DNA from: a virus
DNA length: 63,863 bases
Strand: one strand, 5' to 3'
Virus record (IMG/VR): IMGVR_UViG_3300042905_003325
Location: 1-63,863 of that record
The notes under the pieces were generated by a model. That model made no database searches. It saw only the letters and a program-made list of their open reading frames with translations, and was not told the DNA's origin. Numbering within the stretch: position 1 is the stretch's first letter; every line of letters begins with the position of its first letter. The translations under genes and the position numbers were made by a program. This document shows positions 1-7,521 of the stretch, piece after piece.

Positions 1-407
1 CTCTGTTGCTGCCTGGGCCATCACAAGACCGTGCGCTGCCCACACCACCACGCACAGTAAGAGAAGCCGTGGCCACACTCAGCAGTCGTGACCAAGTGTT
101 TCTACGTGACAATGCGCTGAACTACAAAAAAAGTCAACAGGCCATAGATGAACTGGTTGACCACAAGATTCTGGTAAGCAACGTGCCTATCAAACTACAA
201 ACCATGCTGGAAAAGAAACTGCTCACACGCAATTTTGACCAATCAGTTGAATGGTATAATCAGTGGGTAGAAAGTCGAGGCCTTGGTGAACCCTATACCG
301 AACAACAGTTACTGGATCACAGTCGCCAGGAACTCAGGCGTTTTCACGACGTACCACTATTGGAACATGATTCTGATCAAACAAACACCGGGTCCAGATG
401 TAATTGA
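1..407 (+). CDS. 3' part of an unrecognised phage protein (5' end outside window)
   Basis: The reading frame is open from the first bases of the window and stops at 405-407, so the start lies upstream. About 134 residues are visible: a Pro-rich opening, then a mostly helical, charged stretch rich in Gln, Glu and Arg (for example VEWYNQWVESRGLGEPY). I see no catalytic motif and do not recognise the family. Its last 31 bases overlap the 3' end of the convergent oxygenase gene on the other strand. Because of the truncation, function cannot be inferred. Confidence 0.5.
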   Translation, partial: LLLPGPSQDRALPTPPRTVREAVATLSSRDQVFLRDNALNYKKSQQAIDELVDHKILVSNVPIKLQTMLEKKLLTRNFDQSVEWYNQWVESRGLGEPYTEQQLLDHSRQELRRFHDVPLLEHDSDQTNTGSRCN

Positions 408-1051
408 TTGATCCGTTGTTTGGTAATACCAGTGGCACGCCCTGTGATTTGCAGTGTGGGTCGCGGTGTGTGACTGGCATTGGCAGTGGCATGTGGAACG
501 TTGGGCCAATCAAACCAGTGGAAGTCTCCGGCCTGCCAGTGTGTGTATTGATAGGTTCCATAGCAGTAAAACTGTCCGGGCTCCCAGTCTGCGAGCATCA
601 CAACAAATCTAAACACATCTTCAGCACGGTCTGCATATTCATACAGTTTGTCTATGTGTAGATTAAACATCTGTCCGGTGCGTTGTATGTGTATCTGACT
701 ACGACAATTTTCCATGCCAAAGTATTCAATCATGCGAGCAAACACAGGCACTTGATCCGGATAATCCATGCGATCAGTGAGCACTAGATCAGGATCGGCT
801 CCCACTGACTCAAGGTCATAGAGCTCTTGAGCCAACATAGGACTCACACGAGACTGTCCTTGATAATTCTTGCGAGTGCTCCAGGTCACACTGTGAGTTT
901 GTTGCAGCACCTGATCAAGTTCCTGAGACCAGTCGCCCACAAACCTGCCCATGAGATGTATGTAATCGCCTGCTTGATCGTATGTTGTGTTATCAAAATG
1001 ATAGTTGCTGCGCTGTTTGCACCACTGCCAAGAACTTGAATCGTTAGACAT
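377..1051 (-). CDS. 2OG-Fe(II) oxygenase-like / aspartyl-hydroxylase-like protein
   Basis: A 224-residue protein with the metal-ligand pattern of double-stranded beta-helix oxygenases: an HxD motif in NLHIDKLYEYAD (about residues 131-142), then a distal His in NVPHATANASHTPRPTLQ, where the Arg would bind 2-oxoglutarate. The family uses Fe(II), O2 and 2-oxoglutarate to hydroxylate small molecules, glycans or side chains; the substrate here is unknown. The ATG at 1051 has a GGAGC Shine-Dalgarno and overlaps the stop of the upstream sulfotransferase-like gene, so it is the last gene of the seven-gene leftward operon. Assignment rests on motif pattern only. Confidence 0.7.
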   Translation of the reverse strand: MSNDSSSWQWCKQRSNYHFDNTTYDQAGDYIHLMGRFVGDWSQELDQVLQQTHSVTWSTRKNYQGQSRVSPMLAQELYDLESVGADPDLVLTDRMDYPDQVPVFARMIEYFGMENCRSQIHIQRTGQMFNLHIDKLYEYADRAEDVFRFVVMLADWEPGQFYCYGTYQYTHWQAGDFHWFDWPNVPHATANASHTPRPTLQITGRATGITKQRINQLHLDPVFV

Positions 1052-1682
1052 TTCTTGCTCCCAGGACTTTTACTTCGATGTCATGATATTCATATACCTG
1101 CTTGTGCGAGGAAAGAGTGGGAGCCGAAATACCCAGAGCAGCACACAGCTCGATGTTGTTTTTGGGTTCAACACCAGGTTGCTGTCGCCATACCATGCTG
1201 ATGTCACCATTTTGCTGTTCAATACGATGCGCCATCACACGCAGGTCTTTGTAGTATGCACTGTAGTCTGGATAGGTAATATCAAAATGTCCGCATTTTA
1301 CCCACCAGCCCAGGCAGGCGTCATCGGAACGATGTACCATGATCACCGGCGAGTCAGGCCAGTGTGTGCGTAGATACGCTATGTTGTGTGCAAACACATG
1401 ACTGCGAATAATTCTAACGCCTGTGCCTGAAAAAGGCCGATCAAATTCTGCCTCGCACTCCTTGCGAGTGTGTCCTTCAATGCGATCAAACCAGTCGCCA
1501 AATTCCATGCCAGGGTCAAAATAGCTGCCCAGATGCATCAAATCCATGTGTCCGTTGGCATCATGATAGTAGGTGCGGGCATGACTAAAATCCGAACGAT
1601 CTATGTCACGGCTGTAGTAGATATTTTTTATTACCGAACTCCATTTACTACCCGGCGCACCTGTTACAAAAATATATTTCAT
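1044..1682 (-). CDS. Sulfotransferase-like P-loop protein
   Basis: A 212-residue protein starting MKYIFVTGAPGSKWSS, which matches the 5'-phosphosulfate-binding loop of sulfotransferases. VIMVHRSDDACLGWW in the second half resembles the 3'-phosphate-binding segment, where Arg and Ser contact the PAPS 3'-phosphate. Family members move sulfuryl groups from PAPS to sugars, proteins or lipids. The start chosen is the ATG at 1682, which overlaps the upstream stop as ATGA; an in-frame upstream extension lies inside the neighbour and is unlikely. Its position directly after an APS-kinase-like gene suggests donor-making and transfer are coupled. The donor might not be PAPS. Confidence 0.72.
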   Translation of the reverse strand: MKYIFVTGAPGSKWSSVIKNIYYSRDIDRSDFSHARTYYHDANGHMDLMHLGSYFDPGMEFGDWFDRIEGHTRKECEAEFDRPFSGTGVRIIRSHVFAHNIAYLRTHWPDSPVIMVHRSDDACLGWWVKCGHFDITYPDYSAYYKDLRVMAHRIEQQNGDISMVWRQQPGVEPKNNIELCAALGISAPTLSSHKQVYEYHDIEVKVLGARNV

Positions 1683-2533
1683 TTCAAGCCCATTTGTGCT
1701 CTGATCGCAGTGCCGCTGATGCAATTAATATCATCATCAAATATTTCTTCTGCTGCGGTGTAGCCCACGTTGCGACCCCAGCCAATGTGTACGATGTTTG
1801 GCACCAGCTGAATTAGATATTGTCCTTGATACAGGGGATCTAGATCTCTGCGAATTCTTTCACGAACCTGTTCAAAACTAAATGGATTGGATCCCTGCCA
1901 GCCTTGTACATCTCGTATTTGAATTACCACCTGTCCGGTGCGTGTGATCAGCCTGTCAAACAGCGCACGATGTCCCTTATGCCAAGGTTGCCAACGTCCC
2001 AGCATCTGCACTGTTTCTCGGCGATAATCAAACGTAGGCCTACGACGTTGATCTAGTATGTGTTCACCTACAAACTCCACCCAACGTTCAGCATGCTGTT
2101 CTGTGATTCTAAAATCATATACTTCGGGAGGCACAAACGCACGATTGGTGTCCTCATAACGGCCTGCATCAATTGTATCAATCCACACAGTCCAGTCTGC
2201 TTTGAAGTTAGCACGCATTTCCGGCAGAGGCGCCACAAAATCACACAGGGCATAATCACCCGAGCATTTCATGGCAAATTCAAACATACGCAGACTCTGA
2301 CGAATACGTCCATCACGGCTGAAATCCCAGTCATTGAATCTGCGACGTATTTCATCAGCGTTGAACCAGTCCACTTGCACACGATAATCACCTATGTAGT
2401 TTTCCATGCTCAAGGCTCTTGAGGGGTCAATATTGTTGATAGTACCATGATTCTCAAGATACTGTTTCAAGCGTTCTGCGAAATAGGTTTTACCTGCACC
2501 AGGTAGTCCCATGACCAATATGCGTTCTGCCAT
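1679..2533 (-). CDS. APS kinase-like domain fused to nucleotidyltransferase-like domain
   Basis: A 284-residue two-domain enzyme. Residues 1-160 are an adenylylsulfate-kinase-type P-loop kinase: Walker A GLPGAGKT at 9-16, then NADEIRRRF followed by DFSRDGRIRQSLRM, like the DGDxVR and DRxxNIRR segments of CysC. Residues 173-284 are an HxGH-superfamily nucleotidyltransferase: GRWQPWHKGH with its HxGH at 185-188, and ISGTAIR near the C-terminus. Plausible roles are making a nucleotide-activated, 3'-phosphorylated donor for the flanking sulfotransferase-like proteins, or adenylylating an NMN-like substrate. Genes on both sides touch or overlap it. Domain assignment is firm; substrate is unknown. 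Confidence 0.8.
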   Translation of the reverse strand: MAERILVMGLPGAGKTYFAERLKQYLENHGTINNIDPSRALSMENYIGDYRVQVDWFNADEIRRRFNDWDFSRDGRIRQSLRMFEFAMKCSGDYALCDFVAPLPEMRANFKADWTVWIDTIDAGRYEDTNRAFVPPEVYDFRITEQHAERWVEFVGEHILDQRRRPTFDYRRETVQMLGRWQPWHKGHRALFDRLITRTGQVVIQIRDVQGWQGSNPFSFEQVRERIRRDLDPLYQGQYLIQLVPNIVHIGWGRNVGYTAAEEIFDDDINCISGTAIRAQMGLK

Positions 2534-3196
2534 TTATTTCTCCTGTAGTTTGTCAAGCACACGATCCACAAATTTTCTGCGTCCGGCTTGTATGTGTTTG
2601 TCTAACCAGTGATCTATCACTGCTGCCACGTATTTTCTGTTGGGGTTGGCATCAATCATTTCAGTGCTGTGTTCTAGATCTATGGGGAATCTCAGTAACC
2701 GTGACAGGTACTGTAGATAGTTTGTGTGCCAAAGAAAAAAGGTTTCATTGCTGATAAAATGACATTCAAAGTTTTCCAGCAGCTCGGATTGATAGTATTC
2801 GATTGCAGAATACAGCGTGACCTCACCTCCCACACGTTCTTGTTGATAGGCATTGATATTTTTATCCCGACTCACTATGGCCACTACTACCTCTACGCCA
2901 AAACTCTCAGCACGTTCAGCAACTTCGCGTATTTTTGGCAACTGTCTTACACCGTCATAGAAAAATGGTGCACTCACATTGGCAAAATAATATTGATGAT
3001 CCCGAAAATAATCAGCAGTCAAACGCTCTGGATGCACCCAAAATTCTGCAAATGGCTCTTGGTCACTGGGTACCCAATAATTGCTTTTCAGTGCGTCCCA
3101 GCCACGCACTTCAGGATGCCAGGAAAAAACTCTACTCAGCACATGATTTCCAGAGCCCTGAGGCCCTGTTAGGATCAATAGTCTTTTAGCGGGCAT
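2534..3196 (-). CDS. Sulfotransferase-like P-loop protein
   Basis: A 220-residue protein with an N-terminal nucleotide-binding loop, LLILTGPQGSGNHVLSRV, typical of P-loop sulfotransferase-like proteins. A later hydrophobic strand followed by SRDKN may be the 3'-phosphate-binding element. The C-terminal half is helical and unrecognised. ATG at 3196 is preferred over an upstream TTG at 3211; both lie inside the 3' end of the cupin gene. It ends one base before the APS-kinase fusion begins. It is probably a group transferase in the same pathway as its neighbours; acceptor unknown. Confidence 0.6.
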   Translation of the reverse strand: MPAKRLLILTGPQGSGNHVLSRVFSWHPEVRGWDALKSNYWVPSDQEPFAEFWVHPERLTADYFRDHQYYFANVSAPFFYDGVRQLPKIREVAERAESFGVEVVVAIVSRDKNINAYQQERVGGEVTLYSAIEYYQSELLENFECHFISNETFFLWHTNYLQYLSRLLRFPIDLEHSTEMIDANPNRKYVAAVIDHWLDKHIQAGRRKFVDRVLDKLQEK

Positions 3197-3848
3197 ATCG
3201 TTGTTGGCCAATATAGGTACGGATTTTTAATGGATTTACTTCGTCTGTAGGACCTGTGCCCGAATCTGGAGCAAACACAAATAAAACCACGTCTTCGTCG
3301 TAAGGACATGTAAAATTATGCAGAACATTACGCTGCAGAAAAAACGCATCACCCTGTTTTAATGGAAAATCGCTGTTGTCCAATTCAACTAGTCCACGGC
3401 CTTTGAGTACCATGCCCACACGATGACTAGGATGGGTGTGTAGGGTCTGCGTCATGCCCGCAGGAAAATGAACGTAGTTGATAACAGGATCACCCAGTCT
3501 ACCTGGATTCACCGCAGTGGTGTTAGTGCCACCATCTATATAACTTAAATTACCTTGTCCTAGTTGATCCTGAACATAGTAACGACTTTCTAGCAAACGC
3601 AGTCCTAGATATTCAACGACCACTGCGCTGCCACGTGCGCACTTGATTGTAAAGTGATTATTAACACACAGCGCAGCATCAACATCTTCAAATTTGACAT
3701 TATCGCTGTAGTAACTGGCATTCTGCAACATGATATAGTATGTGCCACGAGTATAATCAAACGCACGACTTTCGCCTGTTTCTAGTTTGATAATTCGCAA
3801 AGGCCAGCGATCCTGAGTTTCAAACACACCTTGAATATTGATCATCAT
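3186..3848 (-). CDS. Cupin-domain protein
   Basis: A 220-residue protein whose C-terminal half is a conserved cupin barrel: HFPAGMTQTLHTHPSHRVGMVL gives the HxH(x)n pattern, followed by GxxxxxxxGDAFFLQRNVLHNF with the late His ligand. The N-terminal half looks like a degenerate second barrel, so it may be bicupin. Cupins act as isomerases, dioxygenases or sugar-modifying enzymes; no specific reaction can be assigned. The start overlaps the stop of the amidotransferase-like gene (ATGA), which shows translational coupling within the operon. Confidence 0.75.
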   Translation of the reverse strand: MMINIQGVFETQDRWPLRIIKLETGESRAFDYTRGTYYIMLQNASYYSDNVKFEDVDAALCVNNHFTIKCARGSAVVVEYLGLRLLESRYYVQDQLGQGNLSYIDGGTNTTAVNPGRLGDPVINYVHFPAGMTQTLHTHPSHRVGMVLKGRGLVELDNSDFPLKQGDAFFLQRNVLHNFTCPYDEDVVLFVFAPDSGTGPTDEVNPLKIRTYIGQQRYAR

Positions 3849-4393
3849 AGTTTTATTACCTGTTGAATTTCTGCTGGAATAAATGGTGCTTTCATGCGTT
3901 CTGGATGCCAGATTATTCCAGCCAATAATCCGTCAATCCAGGCTTCACAGTTTCCGTCATCATCAGTGGCCAAGACCCGGGCAGCATTGTGGGCTCGTCC
4001 TATGGTTTGATCATGATGACTGTTGACCATGATACGTCTGCCTGCATAGTTTATTTCGTGAACAGTGTCACTGTGTCCATCTGTGCCAGTCACGGTGCCT
4101 CCCAGCACATCTGTGAGCAACATAGCACCATGACAAATGCCCAGTATGGGTTTGAAACTCTGCATCATGATAGTGGCAACCTTGAGTTCTGTGCGTCTAC
4201 GCACTGCACTGTCATCACCACCGGTTATTATAAGACAATCAAGATTTGCACACAGCTCTTGATAATCGTAGTCTTTGGTATTGGGAATTAAAAAGAGCTT
4301 ATGACCATCTAGAAATTCGTACCACACTTGCTCTAGTGAGTCATAAGCCCTACCTCTGTGATATAGGACTCGTTGTGTAAGTCCTATGCGCAA
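3845..4393 (-). CDS. Class I glutamine-amidotransferase-like hydrolase
   Basis: A 182-residue class I GATase fold protein. The nucleophile elbow GICHGA places the catalytic Cys at about residue 87; WHPER supplies His163 and Glu165. ITGGDD forms the oxyanion-side loop. The opening RIGLTQRV plus a DSLEQVWYEFL segment resembles stand-alone gamma-glutamyl hydrolases of capsule loci, including Campylobacter Cj1417, which releases CDP-phosphoramidate from CDP-glutamine. I choose a TTG start at 4393, immediately after the ferritin-like stop (TAAATTG), because family members begin there. Upstream in-frame ATGs lie deep in the neighbour. No synthetase domain is attached, so it acts alone or with a partner. 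Confidence 0.75.
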   Translation of the reverse strand: MRIGLTQRVLYHRGRAYDSLEQVWYEFLDGHKLFLIPNTKDYDYQELCANLDCLIITGGDDSAVRRRTELKVATIMMQSFKPILGICHGAMLLTDVLGGTVTGTDGHSDTVHEINYAGRRIMVNSHHDQTIGRAHNAARVLATDDDGNCEAWIDGLLAGIIWHPERMKAPFIPAEIQQVIKL

Positions 4394-4394
4394 T

Positions 4395-5093
4395 TTACCA
4401 ACCGTAGGCTTCTGATACCAGCTTACGACCTGCTTCGGCCGCAGTGGTGTTACGGCAGCTGATGTCATACAGATCACGACGCATTGCACTCACTAGTTTT
4501 TCAATACGTGCTTGTTCTTCTGCGCTTTCAACCAATTGAGCCAGTTTACGTGCACCAATCTTGCTGTGAAAGCCTTCGTCTCTAGCAATTTTAGCATAGC
4601 GAGTGGCAATGTATTGATCTTCAATGCAGTCTGCCATTTCGTTCCACACAGCTTCAGCACGACCTTCTGCCACTAGCTGATATGCTGCCAGTGCGGCTTC
4701 GTCGTTTTGTGCGCCGTATTTTTCCAATAGACCAGCGCCCTTGGCAGTGGGCTTGGCTGTTTCACGAGCAATGGCTGCTTCAACATCAACTTCTGAACCT
4801 TGAATGTGTTCAATAACTTCTTTGACCATGCGGAAATGCACAGCTTCGTCATGCGCCTGCTGTGTTAGCAATTGCAGTTCAACTGGATCAGTGTCAGCGG
4901 GCAGGTTAGCAATGGCCTGGCTGATTTCTACCATGTTCATGCGCTCGTTTACCATGCGACCAACAAAATGGTCTACCAGTTCTTGCTGGCTGGGCTGGCT
5001 TTCAAAGTAGGCACGAACATTGTGACGACTGGCCTCAAACAGAGCTGAGTTTTCGGCACGAATTTTTTCAACAAATTGTTTTCCTGTTAACAT
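4395..5093 (-). CDS. Ferritin-like diiron-carboxylate protein
   Basis: A 232-residue, almost wholly helical protein. Two ExxH motifs, in QQAHDEAVHFRMV and IARDEGFHSKIG, plus single Glu residues in the helices before each (NERMNMVEIS and AEAVWNEM), give the four-helix diiron site of the ferritin-like superfamily. It is longer than ferritin or rubrerythrin and closer in layout to diiron oxygenases or oxidases. ATG at 5093 follows an AGGAG Shine-Dalgarno. It is the first gene of the leftward seven-gene operon and diverges from a methyltransferase gene. It may oxidise the group that the rest of the operon transfers; this is inference. Confidence 0.68.
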   Translation of the reverse strand: MLTGKQFVEKIRAENSALFEASRHNVRAYFESQPSQQELVDHFVGRMVNERMNMVEISQAIANLPADTDPVELQLLTQQAHDEAVHFRMVKEVIEHIQGSEVDVEAAIARETAKPTAKGAGLLEKYGAQNDEAALAAYQLVAEGRAEAVWNEMADCIEDQYIATRYAKIARDEGFHSKIGARKLAQLVESAEEQARIEKLVSAMRRDLYDISCRNTTAAEAGRKLVSEAYGW

Positions 5094-5185
5094 GATTTCT
5101 CCTAGGATATATATGTGGAAACACAAGGGGATAAAATTTTTTACGGCTTTGTGTACAAATATTTAGTCCATTTAGAAAAAATTCA
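5094..5185. promoter_or_regulatory. Divergent intergenic region between diiron gene and methyltransferase
   Basis: These 92 bases separate two divergent genes. The leftward side carries TATATATATCC just before the AGGAG ribosome-binding site. A CTAAATA element, similar to the late-promoter core, lies on the minus strand near 5159-5165. No confident -35/-10 pair is seen, so the region is annotated as regulatory by position only. Confidence 0.35.
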
Positions 5186-5926
5186 ATGAATACCAAAATT
5201 TTTCGTTTGATACTGGAAAATCTTCAGCAGAGTTTTGGCCTAGCCAGATACCGAAACTTGGCCAGTGGGTTTGACCAAAGCACACAGGTGCACACATTGC
5301 CATGGACTCCTGCACGATATAAAAAGTTCAAAGACAATATCGAACGCGAACTACAGCTCTCCTGTGATTTTGTAGGCACCCTGAATGAAATTGTGCATGA
5401 CCTTGACACTCGTTACAGTGCAAGATTCTTTGGAGAGATCTGGAAACCTAGAACCGACGAATATACCTACACAGGCTGGGCTCTGGCAGACGAAATCAAC
5501 AAACACAATCCACGGTCAGTGCTGGACGTAGGCTGTGGATATCATCCATTCAAAGGCCGAATTCAAAATCTAATAGGTATTGATCCCTATAACAACTGTG
5601 CTGACTATCAAGTGGATATTCTAGAATATCAGGTGCCTCCTGAATCGCATGATCATATCATTGCTCTTGGCAGCATTAATTTCAACAGTCGCGATGATAT
5701 TCAGGCGCGGATCGCACACTGTGTGAATTTATTGACGCCGGGTGGACACATGTACCTGCGGGTGAATCCAGGCATTGCTCATGCTGCTGGACCCTGGGTA
5801 GATATTTTTCCTTGGGATTTTGCCACAGTAAAACAATTTGAAACTGAGTTTGCACTGCATCTTGCTACCTTTAAAAAAGACAGCAACAGCCGACTGTATT
5901 TTGAATATGTTAAATCAACGACCTAG
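5186..5926 (+). CDS. Class I SAM-dependent methyltransferase-like protein
   Basis: A 246-residue protein. SVLDVGCGYHPFKGRI near residues 112-127 is motif I of Rossmann methyltransferases, followed by an acidic GIDPYNN strand end and, later, LLTPGGHMYLRV, the usual strand before motif post-III. The first 90 residues form an extension with no known motif. Family members methylate small molecules, sugars, proteins or nucleic acids; the acceptor cannot be read from the sequence. Its 3' end overlaps the convergent small Ala/Pro-rich gene by 12 bases. It stands divergent to the seven-gene operon and may belong to the same pathway. Confidence 0.75.
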   Translation: MNTKIFRLILENLQQSFGLARYRNLASGFDQSTQVHTLPWTPARYKKFKDNIERELQLSCDFVGTLNEIVHDLDTRYSARFFGEIWKPRTDEYTYTGWALADEINKHNPRSVLDVGCGYHPFKGRIQNLIGIDPYNNCADYQVDILEYQVPPESHDHIIALGSINFNSRDDIQARIAHCVNLLTPGGHMYLRVNPGIAHAAGPWVDIFPWDFATVKQFETEFALHLATFKKDSNSRLYFEYVKSTT

Positions 5927-6241
5927 CATGCCAGCCAACTGTTGAAGGCGTTTCATCACACGCTCTTCTAGTTCGGCCTGACTTTCCTGTGCTGCTGACT
6001 GTGCCGCGGCAGCTGATTGAGCAGCTGGTTGTGCGGCCTTGGCCTGTTGTGCTTGTTGTGCAGGTTGACCAGTGGGCTGTGGTTTGGCTGTGCTGGGCGC
6101 AGGCTTTGGACTGGCTATCACTGCCTTGGCTGCATCACCAGATGTGTCCACAGTGGGAGGCACTGGTACTCCACCAGCTGCTGGAACTTTACCAGGTGGC
6201 TGTGTGATAGTCTGTTCCATGATCAAGTCAAGTAATAGCAT
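5915..6241 (-). CDS. Small Ala/Pro/Gln-rich phage protein
   Basis: A 108-residue low-complexity protein, dominated by Ala, Pro and Gln in the middle and ending in a charged helix (ELEERVMKRLQQLAGMLGR). No enzyme motif. The ATG at 6241 has an AGGAA ribosome-binding site inside the preceding gene's end. It closes a three-gene leftward operon of T4-like proteins. Its composition suits a linker, scaffold or virion-associated role, but this is a guess. Confidence 0.55.
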   Translation of the reverse strand: MLLLDLIMEQTITQPPGKVPAAGGVPVPPTVDTSGDAAKAVIASPKPAPSTAKPQPTGQPAQQAQQAKAAQPAAQSAAAAQSAAQESQAELEERVMKRLQQLAGMLGR

Positions 6242-6243
6242 TT

Positions 6244-6786
6244 TTAGATTCCTGCTGCGTTCTGCAACTGTCTTAGTAACCTATCTCTTTCGTGTATAGG
6301 TTTGGTGTCAAGTCCAGCTCGCTGACGCCATTCATTTAGATCTGATTCTTTTTTGGCGCGGTATGCAGCAGGAGTCAACGGCACCAGCTGATCAAATTCA
6401 TCACGTGAAAATGGCTGTTCCTTGCCCTCGTAGTGCATGACCCAATCATCTAGTTTGTACTCTGTGAGTGTTTCAAGATCTCGTAGTAGGTCTTGCACCT
6501 TGGCACCTGCGGTGCTACGACGCAGAATTTCAATGTACACTAGATATCTGTTGGGCTTGATTTCACCTGGCGATCTATCTGCGTCTAGTACAAAATCATA
6601 GCCTTTTTCAAACCAGTTCATGAGATCCTTGGCGGCTTGCTGGTCGCGCAGATAAAAACTGATCACAATCACATCATCATCATCGCCCATTTTGCTGCTA
6701 AATTCATCGATGTGAATAGTGGGTTTCATCATGCCCACGAGATCCTTGTATTCCAAGGATTCAAAAATTGGCTGTAGATCAGACAT
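6244..6786 (-). CDS. Conserved T4-like phage protein, unknown function
   Basis: A 180-residue soluble protein starting MSDLQPIFESLEYKDL, with an acidic patch GDDDDV and a helical C-terminus. ATG at 6786 is chosen because AGGAG stands at the right distance and the start overlaps the upstream stop. The layout, with a larger acidic protein upstream and a small Ala-rich protein downstream, resembles conserved structural or assembly gene sets in marine T4-like phages. I recognise no catalytic motif. Confidence 0.6.
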   Translation of the reverse strand: MSDLQPIFESLEYKDLVGMMKPTIHIDEFSSKMGDDDDVIVISFYLRDQQAAKDLMNWFEKGYDFVLDADRSPGEIKPNRYLVYIEILRRSTAGAKVQDLLRDLETLTEYKLDDWVMHYEGKEQPFSRDEFDQLVPLTPAAYRAKKESDLNEWRQRAGLDTKPIHERDRLLRQLQNAAGI

Positions 6787-7381
6787 TGATCGCTCCTGCT
6801 GCACCAGGCTGCGGTTGAGCCTGCGGTGCTGCCAAGGCCTGCTGTGCAGGTGAGGCAGATTGATCTTGATACTGTTCTTGATCCAGGTCGTCTTCATAGG
6901 CTTGATCCAGATCTGCTAGATCTATTTCCTCGTCTTCAAATTCCACGGAGCCTGTGCGTATGTCGCTGATCAAGGCCTTGGGCATGGTGATTTCCACAAG
7001 CCAAATGGGTTTTTCTATGATACGTGCTTTCTTGGTACCAGGAATATAATCACCTGGATCTTGAATTTTCACAGGAATTTTGATCTGGGTTTTTTTGAAT
7101 TCAATATTACAGTCAAATGGCAGCAGTCTTTTGGCACCACGCGGATCAGGCATGAGTTTTTCCGGCCACATAAATGTGCAGCTCACGGTGTATTTTCCAA
7201 CATCTGGTCCCTGCACCAGCTCGCCCAGGCTCCAGTTGCGAAATGCATAAAGATCCAGTTCGTCAAGCACACGCTCAAAGTCCAGCAAAGTCAGCAGGCT
7301 ATTTTGACTAACGTAGATATTTTTTATATTCTGGGCTACGTTCCAGTAATCTCTGTGATCGGAAAAAAGGTCTTTGTCCAT
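6779..7381 (-). CDS. Conserved T4-like phage protein with acidic tail
   Basis: A 200-residue protein starting MDKDLFSDHRDYWNVAQN. A well-ordered beta-rich body (SCTFMWPEKLMPDPRG, then a PIWLVEITMP strand) is followed by a very acidic stretch (EFEDEEIDLADLDQ) and a Gln/Ala/Pro-rich tail. Probably an assembly or virion protein; the function is not known to me. The start has no Shine-Dalgarno. Instead, a late-promoter element AATAAATA ends five bases before the ATG, so the message is probably leaderless. Confidence 0.6.
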   Translation of the reverse strand: MDKDLFSDHRDYWNVAQNIKNIYVSQNSLLTLLDFERVLDELDLYAFRNWSLGELVQGPDVGKYTVSCTFMWPEKLMPDPRGAKRLLPFDCNIEFKKTQIKIPVKIQDPGDYIPGTKKARIIEKPIWLVEITMPKALISDIRTGSVEFEDEEIDLADLDQAYEDDLDQEQYQDQSASPAQQALAAPQAQPQPGAAGAINV

Positions 7382-7521
7382 GTTCTTATTTATTGACTCT
7401 GTCAAGGTGCTGGGTTTTAGGAAAATTACTGACAAGCTCTTTACTTATGATGCTTGACCATGCAGATACATCAGCACACATAGACCTACGCAACAGTCTA
7501 AATATCCATGGAGGTAGCGAC
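7382..7521. promoter_or_regulatory. Divergent control region upstream of phoH
   Basis: These 140 bases separate the leftward assembly operon from rightward phoH. They hold a short perfect inverted repeat, TTGAC-TCT-GTCAA, at 7394-7406 and, on the plus strand, a TTGACC hexamer near 7452 without a convincing -10. The phoH ribosome-binding site GGAGG is at 7510-7514. Confidence 0.35.
7387..7394 (-). promoter_or_regulatory. T4-type late promoter core, leaderless arrangement
   Basis: The minus strand reads AATAAATA followed by five bases and then ATG at 7381. In T4 the TATAAATA element is followed about five to seven bases later by the transcription start, so transcription would begin at the start codon. 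The same geometry occurs at 34782 and 42435. Confidence 0.5.

Noticed and set aside
334-561. Minus-strand frame overlapping the first oxygenase gene
   Set aside because: It is in another phase of the oxygenase gene, which has motifs and a clear start.
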